Below are positions 6,635 to 7,701 of a stretch of DNA of 7,701 nt, in pieces. This DNA comes from Deltaproteobacteria bacterium (GTDB taxonomy: Bacteria; Myxococcota_A; UBA9160). Under the pieces are notes generated by a model. That model saw nothing but the letters and a program-made list of their open reading frames with translations, ran no database searches and was not told where the DNA came from. The position numbers and the translations under genes were made by a program. The number at the start of each line of letters is the position of its first letter. Position 1 is the stretch's first letter. The DNA is taken from positions 1,881-9,581 of the forward strand of contig DOUU01000027.1 of the NCBI GenBank assembly GCA_003520425.1. The letters are read 5' to 3'.

Positions 6635-6641
6635 ACGAGCG
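6620..6641 (+). terminator. Perfect hairpin across the nitroreductase-family stop codon
   Basis: CGCTCGTC-GAGCTA-GACGAGCG forms an uninterrupted eight-base-pair stem with a six-base loop. The TAG at 6632-6634 spans the end of the loop and the start of the 3' arm. No T-run follows, so it is not a classical intrinsic terminator; it may protect the mRNA 3' end or be incidental. Confidence 0.35.
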
Positions 6642-6842
6642 GTGCGACCTCGGCACCACGCGCCGCACCATCAACGTCAGAGACGTACCGTCGTGACATG
6701 CACACCTACGAACCAAGCGCATTGCATCTCTTCTCCTCATGGAATGCCTCGAGATTCGAGGGATCTGAGACGACCGGCCGGAGCGACCGAGGCCGGCCTT
6801 ACGATCGCTCCCGGTTCCATCTGGTAGCGTCCAGAAAAGTGA

Positions 6843-6874
6843 AGCACTCGGAATCGTGGCGTGTCTCGGGTGCT
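6843..6874 (+). promoter_or_regulatory. Inverted repeat upstream of the exported repeat-protein gene
   Basis: AGCACTCG (6843-6850) and CGGGTGCT (6867-6874) are complementary over eight positions with one G-T pair, separated by 16 bases. A possible extended -10 element, TGCTGTAACAT (6871-6881), overlaps the right arm, so the repeat could be an operator. No good -35 is seen at the expected distance. This is inference from spacing only. Confidence 0.2.
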
Positions 6875-6918
6875 GTAACATAACTGGCATTACTGCTTTG
6901 ACCTGAAGGGAAATAGCA

Positions 6919-7362
6919 ATGACACGAAAGTATTGGATGGCATTCTTCGCATGCGCAGTCCCCCCGCTTGCCGTCACCAGTGTCGGCTACGCGGCGACAG
7001 AGATATGCCACAAGACCGGCCAGGTCTACCCGCAGCCGTGCATAGTGACGTTTAGCGACAAGACGAGATGCGTGGTTGCCGCTCAGACTGGGGAGAGTTG
7101 GTCTGCCTCTGGCACGTCCACGGCCATCACTTGCGATTTCGCCCCGGTCACAGCCAGCGCCCCGGACTGGGAGTGCGGCACCGGCGAGGGCTACCCGCAG
7201 CCCTGCATGGTGACGTTTAGCGACAAGACGAGATGCGTAGTTGCCGCTCAGAAGGGAGGGCCAAACAAGGACACGTCCACAGCCGTCGCCTGCGACTTCA
7301 GTCACTCCACTCCACCCGCGGCTCAGCCCGCGCCTAACTCTCTGCAAACCCCAGGGCGGTGA
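6919..7362 (+). CDS. Exported cysteine-rich protein with two tandem repeats, 147 aa
   Basis: Not a family I recognise. Signal peptide: MTRK, a hydrophobic core to about residue 23, and likely cleavage near GYAA (23-26). The mature protein is two copies of one unit of about 45 residues, at roughly 28-74 and 84-127. Each has four cysteines in the same spacing (C30, C41, C51, C72 and C86, C96, C106, C125) around the core YPQPCxVTFSDKTRCVVAAQ (37-56 and 92-111, one difference) and the end TSTAxxCDF. This suggests two small disulfide-stabilised domains. A low-complexity tail, STPPAAQPAPNSLQTPGR, ends the protein. The ATG has AAGGGA seven bases upstream. It is probably transcribed alone, as no same-strand gene is close. 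Its base composition seems lower in GC than the flanking genes. A role in the periplasm or outside the cell is inferred from the signal peptide only. Confidence 0.75.
   Translation: MTRKYWMAFFACAVPPLAVTSVGYAATEICHKTGQVYPQPCIVTFSDKTRCVVAAQTGESWSASGTSTAITCDFAPVTASAPDWECGTGEGYPQPCMVTFSDKTRCVVAAQKGGPNKDTSTAVACDFSHSTPPAAQPAPNSLQTPGR
7026..7251 (+). repeat. Direct repeat of 61 bp inside the exported protein gene
   Basis: Copies lie at 7026-7086 and 7191-7251, offset by 165 bases (55 codons), with 58 of 61 positions identical. All three differences fall at third codon positions and only one changes a residue (Ile to Met). Less conserved similarity continues to the CDF at the end of each unit. The pattern shows a recent in-frame internal duplication or homogenisation by recombination. 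Confidence 0.85.
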
Positions 7363-7701
7363 AGCTAGTGCCTTAAGGAAGGCCCTGTCCGGTGGGCGCG
7401 GAGTGCGTGCCTGATCGGAATCGGCACGACGGCTAGAGAAGGTAGTACCGTGCCCGAGCCCGACCTTGGGGTCATTCGCAAGATCGTGGCCGATCCCGCT
7501 CGCCCTCGTCATCAGCGGTGCTCCCAGTGCATCGCGAGCACGGTACGCGGTCTGTGGGTGACTGGTGCGCCGCGAATAAGCGCTAAGCGCTTGGCTGCAC
7601 GCGGCCACGCTCGCGCCCTGCTCAGCGCGTGGCCAGCGATGCGTTTCGCGCTTAGCGCTCGGCGAGGCAGCCTTCCGTATCGAACCATGCTCAGCGTGCT
7701 C
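7363..7701. other. Region without a convincing gene at the window's right edge
   Basis: Contains a five-base-pair hairpin just after the upstream gene (GCCTT-AAGG-AAGGC, 7370-7383, no T-run), a nine-base inverted repeat (GTACCGTGC at 7445-7453 and GCACGGTAC at 7538-7546), and the long palindrome at 7579-7659. A frame opening at a GTG at 7450 stays open to the window end but shows no recognisable domain. Confidence 0.4.
7579..7659. repeat. Long imperfect palindrome (nested inverted repeats)
   Basis: Outer arms are AGCGCTAAGCGC (7579-7590) and its exact complement GCGCTTAGCGCT (7648-7659). Inner arms are GGCCACGC (7603-7610) and GCGTGGCC (7627-7634), enclosing a 16-base loop. Between outer and inner arms the sequences pair partly (GCACGC against GCATCGC) with small bulges. 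The left outer arm is itself part of a perfect short palindrome, AAGCGCT-A-AGCGCTT. The size and bulged structure resemble a mobile-element or recombination site, but no known class is matched. In particular, the integron attC core GTTRRRY is absent. Confidence 0.65.

Noticed and set aside
6774..6797. CCGGCC...GGCCGG hairpin between the nitroreductase-family and repeat-protein genes
   Set aside because: Six-base stem with an eleven-base loop and no T-run; expected by chance in GC-rich DNA.
6828..6842. GCGTCCAGAAAAGTG, which looks somewhat like an insertion-sequence terminus
   Set aside because: No matching inverted copy, target duplication or transposase is visible in the window.
6698..6883. 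61-codon plus-strand frame starting MHTYEPSALHLF
   Set aside because: No ribosome binding site, no recognisable motif, and it crosses the probable control region of the next gene.
6799..7608. Long minus-strand frame (269 codons) across the exported repeat-protein gene
   Set aside because: It is antisense to a gene with a signal peptide and ribosome binding site, and its apparent internal repeats are just the reverse of that gene's duplication.
7450..7701. Frame from a GTG at 7450 running off the right edge, with AGAAGG seven bases upstream and a CSQC motif
   Set aside because: The product is arginine/alanine-rich and low in complexity, crosses the long palindrome, and shows no domain; more likely chance openness in GC-rich DNA.

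Overview
The window looks like GC-rich chromosomal DNA from a Gram-negative bacterium, perhaps a soil or aquatic proteobacterium or a related phylum. Two of its products carry clear Sec-type signal peptides, and most genes have strong purine-rich ribosome binding sites. A deazaflavin (F420)-type nitroreductase homologue is present; this family is commonest in Actinobacteria but also occurs in several Gram-negative lineages. No rRNA, tRNA, CRISPR array, integrase or transposase is visible, so the organism cannot be named from this sequence alone.

Layout. (1) 259-1632 (+) is a complete ClC-type H+/Cl- exchanger (clcA). (2) 1563-2424 (-) is a degraded or accessory strip. Read in the minus direction it holds a small exported Rap1a/Tai-like protein (2029-2424), a possible 43-residue ORF (1804-1935), and a truncated DUF389-type N-terminus (1563-1760) that runs antisense into the clcA tail. 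(3) 2463-4238 (-) is an unusual three-part protein: a HAD-IIB phosphatase, a HerA/DUF87-type P-loop ATPase, and a C-terminal region resembling DUF5752. It lies 38 nt upstream of the Tai-like gene and probably shares its transcript. (4) 4239-4656 is a gene-free gap that contains a decayed, frame-broken partial copy of the HAD domain (about 4346-4423). (5) 4657-5310 (+) and 5253-5987 (-) are two different class I SAM-dependent methyltransferases that converge and overlap by 58 bp. (6) 6158-6634 (+) is a DUF385/deazaflavin-dependent nitroreductase-family protein, divergent from the second methyltransferase. (7) 6919-7362 (+) is a small exported cysteine-rich protein made of two near-identical tandem units. 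(8) 7363-7701 has no convincing gene but contains a long imperfect palindrome (7579-7659).

How the parts relate. No single pathway links all the genes. The tightest functional unit is the HAD-ATPase fusion with the downstream Tai-like gene. The methyltransferase pair and the deazaflavin-type reductase form a loose group of small-molecule modification enzymes of unknown substrate. The gene fragments, the decayed HAD copy, the recent internal duplication and the palindrome suggest a plastic accessory region. The best candidate for something undescribed is the HAD-HerA-DUF5752-like fusion and its partner gene.
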